Shown here: piece by piece, positions 7,433 to 13,514 of the stretch | Numbering within the stretch: the stretch's first letter is position 1 | Layout of the letters: every line of letters starts with the position of its first letter | NCBI GenBank assembly: GCA_031257995.1 | Contig: JAIRNN010000072.1 | Location: 1-13,994 of the forward strand | From: Spirochaetaceae bacterium | Lineage (GTDB): Bacteria; Spirochaetota; Spirochaetia; Treponematales; Breznakiellaceae | Reading direction: 5' to 3' | Length of the DNA stretch: 13,994 bases | Position numbers and translations under genes: made by a program | The notes under the pieces: model-generated | What the model saw: only the letters and a program-made list of their open reading frames with translations | Told to the model about the DNA's origin: nothing | Databases searched by the model: none

Positions 7433-7454
7433 AATCACGTTGGCTGCAGATAGC
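7433..7454 (+). repeat. Boundary motif, right of copy 1
   Basis: The motif reads AATCACGTT, variable GGCT, then GCAGATAGC, in the same orientation as the left boundary motif. It lies 42 bases after the stop codon of the transposase-derived gene. The rest of the gap to the importer promoter (7455-7591) shows only an A/T hairpin (G-A6 at 7540-7546 with T6-C at 7555-7561) and the short TGTGACAGCGT repeat at 7507. Confidence 0.6.
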
Positions 7455-7591
7455 CGCAAGATAAGTCTGCCCACACCGCAACATGAGGTATTGAAACAGC
7501 CTCTTTTGTGACAGCGTATCGGCAAGAAGCGCATCTACCGAAAAAAACTTCCTCTTTTTTCACAAAATCGCGTTCAAATCGTGCCTCCCAC

Positions 7592-7620
7592 TTGACAAAA
7601 TTTTTTCAATTTTATACCCT
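7592..7620 (+). promoter_or_regulatory. Promoter of the amino-acid importer operon
   Basis: A perfect -35 TTGACA (7592-7597) is followed after 17 bp of A/T-rich spacer by TACCCT (7615-7620); TATACC (7613-7618) with 15 bp is the alternative -10. It stands 20 bases before the first ATG. Confidence 0.6.
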
Positions 7621-7635
7621 ATTGTTCCGATAGGG
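7617..7635. promoter_or_regulatory. Dyad over the -10 box and ribosome-binding site of the importer operon
   Basis: The arms CCCTAT (7617-7622) and ATAGGG (7630-7635) flank the seven bases TGTTCCG. The left arm overlaps the -10 box and the right arm contains AGGG, the ribosome-binding site of the first permease gene. The dyad could be a repressor operator or, in RNA, a hairpin that hides the ribosome-binding site. The regulator is unknown. Confidence 0.45.
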
Positions 7636-7640
7636 ATTAT

Positions 7641-8333
7641 ATGCCAGCGTTTGATATTAAATTGTTGATCGAGTTCTTTCCGGTGATTCTCTCCGCCTTG
7701 CCGGTTACGTTGAAATTGGCGGGAATCGCCGCGTTTTTTGGGTTACTCTTCGGCGCGTTGATGGCGGTGGTGCGGGTTGAGCGGGTTCCCGTGTTGCGGC
7801 AGTTGGCCGCTTTCCTCGTCTCGTTCATACGAGGAACGCCGATACTCATCCAGATGTTTGTCACCTACTACGGCCTCCCGGTTCTGCTGTTGCCGCTGGG
7901 AATAAACATTATGCGGGCGGACAAGATGCTCTTTATCTACATCACGTTCAGCCTCAACGCCTCCGCGTTCTTTTCGGAGATGATCCGTTCGGCGATTCTG
8001 GGGGTGCCGCGTGACCAGTGGGATGCGGCTCAGGCGATTGGGCACACCAAACTCCAGAACTATCTCCGCATAATCGCGCCGCAAGCCGTGGTTATCGCCA
8101 TTCCCAGCGTGGGAGTGATGTTTGTGAGCCTCTTGCAGGACACGGCGCTCACCATCGTGATGGGCGTGTGGGACGTGCTGGGGCGGGCGCAGGCCTTGGG
8201 GCGGCATTCTCTCCATCTTATGGAAGCGTACGTCGATGCCGCAATCATCTTTGTTGTGCTGTCGTTCGCCATTCAACAAATCTTTGCGTACATTGAAAAA
8301 AAGACACAGACCAAAAGAAAACGGGAGAAATAG
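7641..8333 (+). CDS. Polar amino-acid ABC transporter permease, first subunit
   Basis: A 230-residue inner-membrane permease of the HisM/GlnP family. It has hydrophobic segments around residues 15-45, 55-90, 95-115, 150-180 and 198-217. The ATPase-docking EAA loop lies in WDAAQAIGHTKLQNYLRIIAP at about 127-147, and the family string SFIRGTPILIQ is at 61-71. The C terminus is strongly basic (KKTQTKRKREK), consistent with a cytoplasmic end. AGGG five bases before the ATG is the ribosome-binding site. The binding protein follows after 35 bp with no terminator between. It should pair with the second, different permease at 9619 to form a heterodimeric channel. The gene order and protein style recall the Bacillus Ytm/Tcy cystine importer, but the substrate cannot be fixed from the permease. 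Confidence 0.9.
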   Translation: MPAFDIKLLIEFFPVILSALPVTLKLAGIAAFFGLLFGALMAVVRVERVPVLRQLAAFLVSFIRGTPILIQMFVTYYGLPVLLLPLGINIMRADKMLFIYITFSLNASAFFSEMIRSAILGVPRDQWDAAQAIGHTKLQNYLRIIAPQAVVIAIPSVGVMFVSLLQDTALTIVMGVWDVLGRAQALGRHSLHLMEAYVDAAIIFVVLSFAIQQIFAYIEKKTQTKRKREK

Positions 8334-8368
8334 GCGGGAAACCGCTTAATTATATTTAAGGAGGCTTT

Positions 8369-9202
8369 ATGAAAAAAGCATTGGTTTTCGTTATCGTTTT
8401 GGCCGTCGCGGGACAAGGACTCGTATACGCGACAGGGTCGGCTGAGCAGAAAGGGTCGGGTGACGCGGGCAAGGTTACAAAGATTGTAGTTGGTACCGGG
8501 AACAAGTACGAGCCCTATTGCTATGCGGACGCGCAGGGCAATCTTATCGGGTATGACTACAAGGTGCTGGAAGAGGTTGACCGGCGGCTGCCGCAGTACG
8601 AGTTCACCTACGAGGTATTCGACTTTGCCAACATCCTCATCGCGCTGGGTACGGGCAAGGTCGACATCGGCGCGCATGAATACGAGGAAAACCCCGAACG
8701 CCGCGCGGCCTATCTCTACGGCGATGAACGTTACAGCGACTATGACAGTTGGCTCACGGTCAATGCGGACGGCCCCTGGGCAAACGTCAACTCGGTTGAC
8801 GAGCTTGCGGGCAACCCAAACGCCGTCTTCGGCGTGAGTCTCGGTTCAAACCACGAGGCCTTTGCCAGAACCTACAACCGAACCCACGACGCGGCGCACC
8901 AACTCACCATTCAGACCTACACGGAAAACGCGGTGTGGGGCGAGAATCTGAAATCGGGCCGCTTCTCTGCCGGGTTGTCTATGCTCGTGGACATTGACCG
9001 CTACATCAAGATCACGCCGGGGCTCAACCTCATCCCGCGCGGCGACAAACCGGTCATCGAGTCTGGCGCGTATTTCATATTCGCTAAGAACAATCCGGCC
9101 CTGAAAGAGGCGGTGGACGGCGCCCTGCGCGACATGAAGGCGGACGGTACCCTCACTCGTATCTACAAGGAAGCCGTCCTCGACTATTACGCCAACCTCT
9201 AG
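8369..9202 (+). CDS. Periplasmic amino-acid-binding protein of the ABC importer (possibly cystine)
   Basis: A 277-residue family-3 solute-binding protein that captures the amino acid in the periplasm and delivers it to the permeases. The signal peptide is MKKALVFVIV plus a hydrophobic stretch ending GLVYA, with cleavage predicted after A21 to expose TGSAEQ. There is no Cys, so it is a soluble rather than lipid-anchored protein, as often seen in treponemes. The mature domain opens with IVVGTGNKYEPYCYAD, then NLIGYDYKVLEEVDRRLP near 58-75 and GKVDIGAHEYEENPERR near 96-112, the pattern of polar amino-acid binders. In my reading it is closest to TcyJ/TcyK-type cystine binders; this is a moderate inference from memory. 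A very strong ribosome-binding site AAGGAGG (8358-8364) suggests high expression. A long hairpin-rich spacer follows. Confidence 0.88.
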   Translation: MKKALVFVIVLAVAGQGLVYATGSAEQKGSGDAGKVTKIVVGTGNKYEPYCYADAQGNLIGYDYKVLEEVDRRLPQYEFTYEVFDFANILIALGTGKVDIGAHEYEENPERRAAYLYGDERYSDYDSWLTVNADGPWANVNSVDELAGNPNAVFGVSLGSNHEAFARTYNRTHDAAHQLTIQTYTENAVWGENLKSGRFSAGLSMLVDIDRYIKITPGLNLIPRGDKPVIESGAYFIFAKNNPALKEAVDGALRDMKADGTLTRIYKEAVLDYYANL

Positions 9203-9255
9203 CCCCGAAGGGACTTCTCTTGGGAGGGGGGCGGCGTGGCGGGAAAGGACGGCGC

Positions 9256-9273
9256 GTTCCCCCTCCGGGGAAC
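9256..9273. other. GC-rich hairpin after the binding-protein gene
   Basis: GTTCCCC-CTCC-GGGGAAC is a perfect 7-bp stem with a 4-base loop, 54 bases past the stop codon. No T-run follows, so it is more likely an mRNA-stabilising or attenuating structure than a full terminator. Confidence 0.5.
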
Positions 9274-9383
9274 AGGATGCCCCGCATCGTGGATGGGCCG
9301 GCCCACGGTGCTTGGGCGGGCCGGTAGAAAGTTTTCTCTCGGTCAGGAGAGAGTTCTCGGCTTGCAGTATGCAAGTCAAAGGA

Positions 9384-9488
9384 ATTAACCGCTAAGGCGA
9401 AGAAGGCGAATTAAGGATGGAAGCGTACTGGTTTGATAGCCTATCGGCAAAAACCCTTCTTCGCCTTCGTGCGCCTTTGCGGTTAAAT
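9384..9488. repeat. Long inverted repeat, AAGGCGAAGG type
   Basis: The left arm (9384-9410) contains TTAACCGCTAAGGCG then AAGAAGGCGAA. The right arm (9456-9488) is its imperfect complement, CTTCTTCGCCTTCG then CGCCTTTGCGGTTAA. The ends are TTAACCGC/GCGGTTAA. The arms are separated by about 45 bases. It has the same architecture as the repeats at 1368 and 6680 but a different sequence family. Confidence 0.7.
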
Positions 9489-9542
9489 TTAGGGCGTTTG
9501 CGGGTTCGTTTAGCGTAGGGTGTGGGAGCGGGGCCGTGTGCT

Positions 9543-9559
9543 CGTTCCCGTAGGGAACG
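9543..9559. other. Perfect 7-bp hairpin with GTA loop
   Basis: CGTTCCC-GTA-GGGAACG lies 60 bases before the second permease ATG. It shares the short three-base loop with the hairpins at 4193, 9361 and 11471. Confidence 0.5.
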
Positions 9560-9618
9560 CCGCGCCTTTGTCAAACTTAAGCCGGGCTCTAGAAACCCAC
9601 GAGTGGAGGAGGTAAGAG

Positions 9619-10287
9619 ATGGATTTTGATGTTGTGTTTTTTGGGGAAGCTCTGCTTGCGGCGGTTCGCGCGGTGCCTCGCGCGCTTTTTATGGTGTTTT
9701 GTACGCTGGTGTTCGGGACGGTGCTGGGGACGCCGGTCGCGCTGGTTCGATTTTACCATGTGCCGTATCTGGCGGCCTTCTTTGAAGGGCTGTTCACGGT
9801 TCTGCGCGGTATTCCTTATCTGATTTTTCTTCTCACATTCTATCTGGTGTTCGGGCGGTACCCGGATCTTGATATTCTCTTCGTGGCGATTCTGGCGATT
9901 GGGCTCTGTTATTCCGTGCAAATATCGGAGTCGATTCGCGGGGCGCTTGAGTCTATCGGGCGGGAGCAGTTTGACGCGGCGTATGCGGTGGGGCATACGG
10001 GGGCTCAAGCCTTTGGGCGTATCATTCTTCCGCAGTTGATCCCGGCGGCGCTTCCGCCTTTGTCAAACGTGTTTATCTGGATACTGAAATCGCTGCCGGC
10101 GGCGAGTATGATCGGGGTCAACGACATTCTCAACTCCGCGTTGAGCGAGGCGACGATCAACTACCGTTATCTGGAGGCGTATCTTGCGGCGGGGCTGATT
10201 TTTTGGGTGCTGTTTATCATCGCGGAGAGGATTTTCCTCGCGATTGAAAAGAATATTTTATCAAAGACGACAAAGGGGACGGTTTAG
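9619..10287 (+). CDS. Polar amino-acid ABC transporter permease, second subunit
   Basis: A 222-residue inner-membrane permease of the same HisM/GlnP family but clearly different in sequence from the first one. Hydrophobic segments lie near 10-45, 53-80, 85-105, 140-165 and 190-212. The EAA docking loop is FDAAYAVGHTGAQAFGRIILP at about 118-138, and the family string VLRGIPYLIF is at 61-70. The GGAGGAGG ribosome-binding site is at 9605-9612. The stop codon TAG at 10285-10287 is followed immediately by the ATG of the ATPase, so the two are translationally coupled. With the first permease it should form the membrane channel. Two distinct permeases plus one ATPase is the arrangement of several amino-acid importers, including cystine, histidine and arginine types. 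Confidence 0.9.
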   Translation: MDFDVVFFGEALLAAVRAVPRALFMVFCTLVFGTVLGTPVALVRFYHVPYLAAFFEGLFTVLRGIPYLIFLLTFYLVFGRYPDLDILFVAILAIGLCYSVQISESIRGALESIGREQFDAAYAVGHTGAQAFGRIILPQLIPAALPPLSNVFIWILKSLPAASMIGVNDILNSALSEATINYRYLEAYLAAGLIFWVLFIIAERIFLAIEKNILSKTTKGTV

Positions 10288-11049
10288 ATGGTGTTGGAAA
10301 TTAAGCAAATACGGAAGTCGTTCGGCACAAACCATGTGCTGCGCGGCATTGATTTAGATGTGGACGAGGGGGATGTGGTCGCGCTGTTGGGGCCGTCGGG
10401 GTCGGGGAAGACGACGCTGTTGCGCTGCATCAACTTTCTGGAGAGGGCGGAGGCGGGGTCTATTCGTATCGACGGGTTGAGCGCCGACTTTGCGAAGGTT
10501 GGCGGCAAGGAAAAGATCGCCCTGCGGCGGAAGACGGCGATGGTGTTTCAGAGTTACGCGCTTTTTGCCAACAAGAGCGCGGGGGAGAACATCATGGAGG
10601 GGCTCTTGGTCTCCAAGAAGATGGATAAGGACGAGGCGCGTTCGATTGCCGAGCATTTTCTGGACCGGGTGGGTCTGGGGGACCGGTTTGACGCGCGGCC
10701 GTTTGAACTTTCGGGCGGCCAGCAACAGCGGGTCGGCATCGCCCGCGCTCTCGCGTTGAACCCCAAGGTGCTGTTGTTCGACGAACCGACCAGCGCCCTT
10801 GATCCCGAAATGGTCAACGACATTCTCGACGTGATCCGCGATGTGGCCAAGAGCGGGGTTACGATGATCATCGTCACGCACGAGATGCAGTTTGCCTATG
10901 AAGCCGCAAGCCGCGTGGTCTTTATCGACAAGGGCGAGATCGTGGAACAGGGCAGCGCGCGGGATGTCTTCGACCACACCAAGGAGGAACGCACCAAACA
11001 GTTTCTCCAGCGTTTCAACCTCGTGCGCGACACGGAGTACTATATTTGA
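10288..11049 (+). CDS. Polar amino-acid ABC transporter ATP-binding protein
   Basis: A 253-residue cytoplasmic ATPase of the GlnQ/HisP type that powers the importer. All motifs are intact: Walker A GPSGSGKT at 35-42, Q-loop Gln at 88 in VFQSYALF, signature LSGGQQQR at 141-148, Walker B LLFDEP at 162-167 followed by the D-loop SALD, and the switch His at 198 in IIVTHEM. The stretch [18 protein letters not shown] resembles the ANKT segment I recall from cystine-type ATPases, a modest hint at substrate. It begins directly at the stop codon of the second permease, with GGGGAC about ten bases upstream as ribosome-binding site. It ends the operon; the next 600 bases hold no clear gene. Confidence 0.93.
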   Translation: MVLEIKQIRKSFGTNHVLRGIDLDVDEGDVVALLGPSGSGKTTLLRCINFLERAEAGSIRIDGLSADFAKVGGKEKIALRRKTAMVFQSYALFANKSAGENIMEGLLVSKKMDKDEARSIAEHFLDRVGLGDRFDARPFELSGGQQQRVGIARALALNPKVLLFDEPTSALDPEMVNDILDVIRDVAKSGVTMIIVTHEMQFAYEAASRVVFIDKGEIVEQGSARDVFDHTKEERTKQFLQRFNLVRDTEYYI

Positions 11050-11221
11050 GGAGAAGAAGACGGTATGAGCGCCGGTAAAATGTCCGCATGAACCATAGGG
11101 GACGTTTCTATTGAACATTAGACTTGTTCAACAACCCGGTTGGTTGTCGCGGACTAATGTCCGTTTCAAGTCTTGCAGTTTTTCAGGCGAAACTTTACAA
11201 AACCGCATTTTTAGCGGAAGC
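11050..11221. other. Region after the importer operon, structured, no gene seen
   Basis: A nested structure lies 65 bases after the ATPase stop. The outer arms are ACATTAG (11115-11121) and CTAATGT (11154-11160); the inner hairpin is ACAACC-CGGTT-GGTTGT (11131-11147). A T-run (GTTTTT) appears only about 20 bases later, so this could be a diffuse transcription end but not a textbook terminator. No credible reading frame is present. Confidence 0.4.
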
Positions 11222-11555
11222 TGTTTAGAAACTTGGGTCAAGGGCGAAATATGTTGACTATATAGTTGTTCTACTATAACTATTCCGCCGTCTTTGTTAC
11301 CGGGGGCGTTGCGGGGGCTGCCGGGGCCCTGTTGCTTTTATTTACCCGGCAAAACATTCTTGGGGCCCACACCGTGTTGCGGAAATGGCAGAAACGCGCC
11401 CAATGTTTCGCGCGCGGCATTGGATGCCCCGCAGAAGGGGTAGCGGAAGGCGCAAGACCGTAGCGAGGGGTCGGCAACTATGTTGCCGAGACTTCCCCCA
11501 CCTGATTAGCAGACAACGTTTTTCGCCCACTACCGAAACTTGAGGTTTCTAAACA
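11222..11555. mobile_element. MITE-like segment bounded by inverted repeats
   Basis: The exact 11-bp ends TGTTTAGAAAC (11222-11232) and GTTTCTAAACA (11545-11555) face each other. A second inverted pair lies just inside: GGGCGAAA (11242-11249) and TTTCGCCC (11521-11528). The 334-bp interior contains the palindrome ACTATATAGT (11257-11266), a possible promoter TTGACT/TATAAC (11254-11280), and a strong hairpin TCGGCAAC-TAT-GTTGCCGA (11471-11489). One short TTG-started frame (11266-11463) has a hydrophobic stretch but no ribosome-binding site. No obvious target duplication flanks the ends. Structure is seen; mobility is inference. Confidence 0.4.
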
Positions 11556-11583
11556 ACTTTGTTGGCAATGCGGTTATGGCGGC

Positions 11584-11612
11584 TTCCCTCTGCCTGTAAA
11601 ACCGGGTATAAT
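11584..11612 (+). promoter_or_regulatory. Probable promoter of the TPR protein gene
   Basis: A perfect -10 box TATAAT (11607-11612) has a weak -35 TTCCCT (11584-11589) at 17-bp spacing. Transcription would start near 11619, which places the TTG at 11612 inside the promoter and favours a start codon further downstream. Confidence 0.5.
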
Positions 11613-11659
11613 TGACGCTTAATGAGAATGTCCGCATAACAGAATGGGCTTTAAGGAAA

Positions 11660-13246
11660 ATGCGAAAGACAATGGGTATGGGCGGTGTGTCCATCAGGTT
11701 GGGGGTGCTTGCCGGGTTGCTGGTTCTCACCGGGTTTCTCTATGCAGTGTTTTATCTGGGGGTTCCGCTTTGGGGCAAGCGCGATTTTGCCGTCCGCTTT
11801 CAGAAAGAGCTTCGTGAGTATGACGCGCTGTTTGAAGCGGTACTGGAGACATCAACTGGGGCATCGATGGAAATGCGGCATGACGATCTGCTCAAAAAGA
11901 AACTCGCGGTAATCGGGAGGCTAAACGGCAATCCGCAATTTTCAACATTGCAGACAACGCTTTCTTTGTTAAAACGCGAGCGCGTGTTTGCAAGGTATGA
12001 CCGGAATTTTCGCGATCAATACGAGGAGGATTTGGGTACCGCCGAAAAAAAGTATCCCGCGACTGTCCAGTTGCAGGCTTTGTCCACGGAAACCGCGTTG
12101 AAAGACGGCCTTTCTACCATTGCGGACGCGCTGAATGTCGGGGCGCTCATCGAAACATTTCTCGCGGCGGTGATAGAACCTTATAGCGGCAAGGCGCGGG
12201 AACATCTGCTGGTGGATGCCGCGCTGCTTTCGATTGTGCGCGGCACAAGCGGCGGCGAATACCGGGACACGAACGCCGTGCTGTATCCGTTGGACTTGCG
12301 GATGGCCGAATCGATGAACACGTTCCGGTTTGCCGCCGAATACGCCTACGATGCGGGGGATTTTTCGCTGTCATCGCGCTTGTTTGCCGCATTGCCCGAC
12401 GAGGGGGCGTTAGAGCGGGCGGGCGACGCGCTGTTTTTGGGCGGCGATACGGACGGGGCCCGCGAACTCTGGCGGCTTTCGGCAGACGCGAACAGTTTAT
12501 ACAACTATGCGTCATTGTCGGAGGATACCGCCGAACGGATAACGACTCTCGAAGCATTGCTGGCGCAGTATGCAGATCCGTCCGATCCCTCTTTTATTGC
12601 CGCCCTGATCCTGTATACCCGCCTTTTAAGCGATGATCGCGCCGCCGCCGTGCTGGGGACATCCCCTTACACTTCGCAAAATCCTCTGCTTGATCTGGAG
12701 TTGTGGCGGCGCACAGAGAAAAACTACCCTGCCGACCGCGCCCTCGCCGGAATGTGGCTCTTGGTAGGCCGCCATATCGAAGAACCTCCGGTCTATGAAT
12801 ACGCCTCGTGGTACTTTGGCCGGAAACGTCAATACGAAGAACTGGCCCTGTTGCTCAAAAACGCCGCTCTACAAGGCATCGCCGCCTCCGATTACCGGAT
12901 GCCGCAATACTGGCAGATCATGCTGGACGCGCGGGCGCAACAGGATCACGTCCGCGAGGCACTTGCCGCCTTCCGCTATGGGTCGGGTGAACAGCCGTGG
13001 TTTGTCGGCGCGAACATCGGCCGCCTGTATGAGGCGGAACGTTCATGGGAAAACGCCGTAGACCACTACCGGGCCGCACTCGCTAACGCGCCCGATAACC
13101 CGGACAAATCCCGCCTCTTACAGCGGATCGCCGTATGCCTCTCGGCACAGGGCAGAAACGGCGAGGCGTTTGCCGCCCTGGAAGAGGCCGTGTCCCTTGA
13201 TCCCGCGAACCTGACTGCCCGTTCTGCGTTGAACGGCACGCGTTAA
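11660..13246 (+). CDS. Membrane-anchored TPR-type protein of unknown function
   Basis: A protein of 528 residues from the ATG at 11660. A short basic N terminus is followed by one hydrophobic helix at about 14-38 (LGVLAGLLVLTGFLYAVFYLGVPLW). The remainder is a helical, Ala- and Leu-rich domain that probably lies in the periplasm. The clearest tetratricopeptide repeats are the last two, in the final 77 residues: IGRLYEAERSWENAVDHYRAAL with NAPDNP, and IAVCLSAQGRNGEAFAALEEAV with SLDPAN. Weaker helical pairs can be read in the middle (EYAYDAGDFSLSSRLFAALP). TPR arrays act as protein-binding scaffolds, but the partner is unknown. The start is uncertain: AAGGA lies only two bases before the ATG at 11660, and in-frame ATGs at 11672 and 11678 are alternatives. 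It stands alone on its own promoter, with no terminator visible before the repeat-rich gap that follows. Confidence 0.8.
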   Translation: MRKTMGMGGVSIRLGVLAGLLVLTGFLYAVFYLGVPLWGKRDFAVRFQKELREYDALFEAVLETSTGASMEMRHDDLLKKKLAVIGRLNGNPQFSTLQTTLSLLKRERVFARYDRNFRDQYEEDLGTAEKKYPATVQLQALSTETALKDGLSTIADALNVGALIETFLAAVIEPYSGKAREHLLVDAALLSIVRGTSGGEYRDTNAVLYPLDLRMAESMNTFRFAAEYAYDAGDFSLSSRLFAALPDEGALERAGDALFLGGDTDGARELWRLSADANSLYNYASLSEDTAERITTLEALLAQYADPSDPSFIAALILYTRLLSDDRAAAVLGTSPYTSQNPLLDLELWRRTEKNYPADRALAGMWLLVGRHIEEPPVYEYASWYFGRKRQYEELALLLKNAALQGIAASDYRMPQYWQIMLDARAQQDHVREALAAFRYGSGEQPWFVGANIGRLYEAERSWENAVDHYRAALANAPDNPDKSRLLQRIAVCLSAQGRNGEAFAALEEAVSLDPANLTARSALNGTR

Positions 13247-13253
13247 TCGCTTG

Positions 13254-13276
13254 AATCACGTTAATCACAGATGCGG
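13254..13276 (+). repeat. Boundary motif, left of copy 2
   Basis: AATCACGTTAATCACAGATG followed by CGG matches the motif at 6648-6669 at most positions. It starts 8 bases after the TPR gene stop and 261 bases before the second transposase-derived gene; in copy 1 the distance is 237. The spacer 13277-13430 holds a GGGCC/GGCCC palindrome near 13318, an ACACGAAC-type half repeat near 13335 and a CGTGA-AGGC-TCACG hairpin (13382-13395), with no gene. Confidence 0.6.
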
Positions 13277-13430
13277 CCTCTCCGAGATAAACGCATAGAA
13301 AGAAAATTTTACCAACGGGCCTTTGGCCCGCAACCACACGAAAAACACGAACATTCGCTCAGGCGGTCCGCGCCGTCTGCTCGTGAAGGCTCACGTTTAA
13401 ATACTCGCGATCCTGCTTCAAACCCACGAT

Positions 13431-13514
13431 TTTTTCATCTTTTTCATCGTTTTTTCCCGTCAAAATAAAGCAAACGGGCTCACAACCGCATATATATACA
13501 CGGAGGCATTGTAT
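13431..13514 (+). promoter_or_regulatory. Conserved leader of the transposase-derived gene (copy 2)
   Basis: This is exactly the same length as the leader of copy 1 and shares its pyrimidine-rich start, ATAAAGCA, CACAACCGCATATATA and CGGAGG strings. The ribosome-binding site GGAGG is at 13502-13506. Confidence 0.6.

Larger units (their letters stand above)
6648..7454 (+). mobile_element. Candidate non-autonomous unit: boundary repeats, inverted repeat and HUH-less Y1 gene (copy 1)
   Basis: The unit is bounded by two direct copies of a 22-nt motif (6648-6669 and 7433-7454, 18 of 22 identical). Inside are a long inverted repeat, an 84-nt leader and one small gene. The second copy at the right end of the window has the same order: boundary motif, repeat-rich spacer, leader, gene. 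The direct repeats are longer and less exact than a target duplication, so they may be element ends or recognition sites. Movement is inferred from the two copies; no insertion event is shown directly. Confidence 0.5.
9203..9618. other. 416-bp intra-operon spacer rich in inverted repeats
   Basis: This gap separates the binding protein from the second permease. No reading frame looks genuine. In order it contains a GTTCCCC/GGGGAAC hairpin (9256-9273), a 12-bp palindrome TGGGCCGGCCCA (9294-9305), a TCTCTC/GAGAGA hairpin (9335-9352), CTTGCA-GTA-TGCAAG (9361-9375), the long AAGGCGAAGG-type inverted repeat and CGTTCCC-GTA-GGGAACG (9543-9559). A weak promoter candidate is TTGTCA (9568-9573) with TAGAAA (9590-9595). 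The next gene has a strong GGAGGAGG site at 9605-9612. Such structures could protect the upstream mRNA and lower downstream expression. Confidence 0.6.

Noticed and set aside
11266..11463. 65-codon frame with a hydrophobic stretch
   Set aside because: TTG start, no ribosome-binding site, and its last third runs into repeat-like sequence. It may be a remnant but cannot be supported as a gene.
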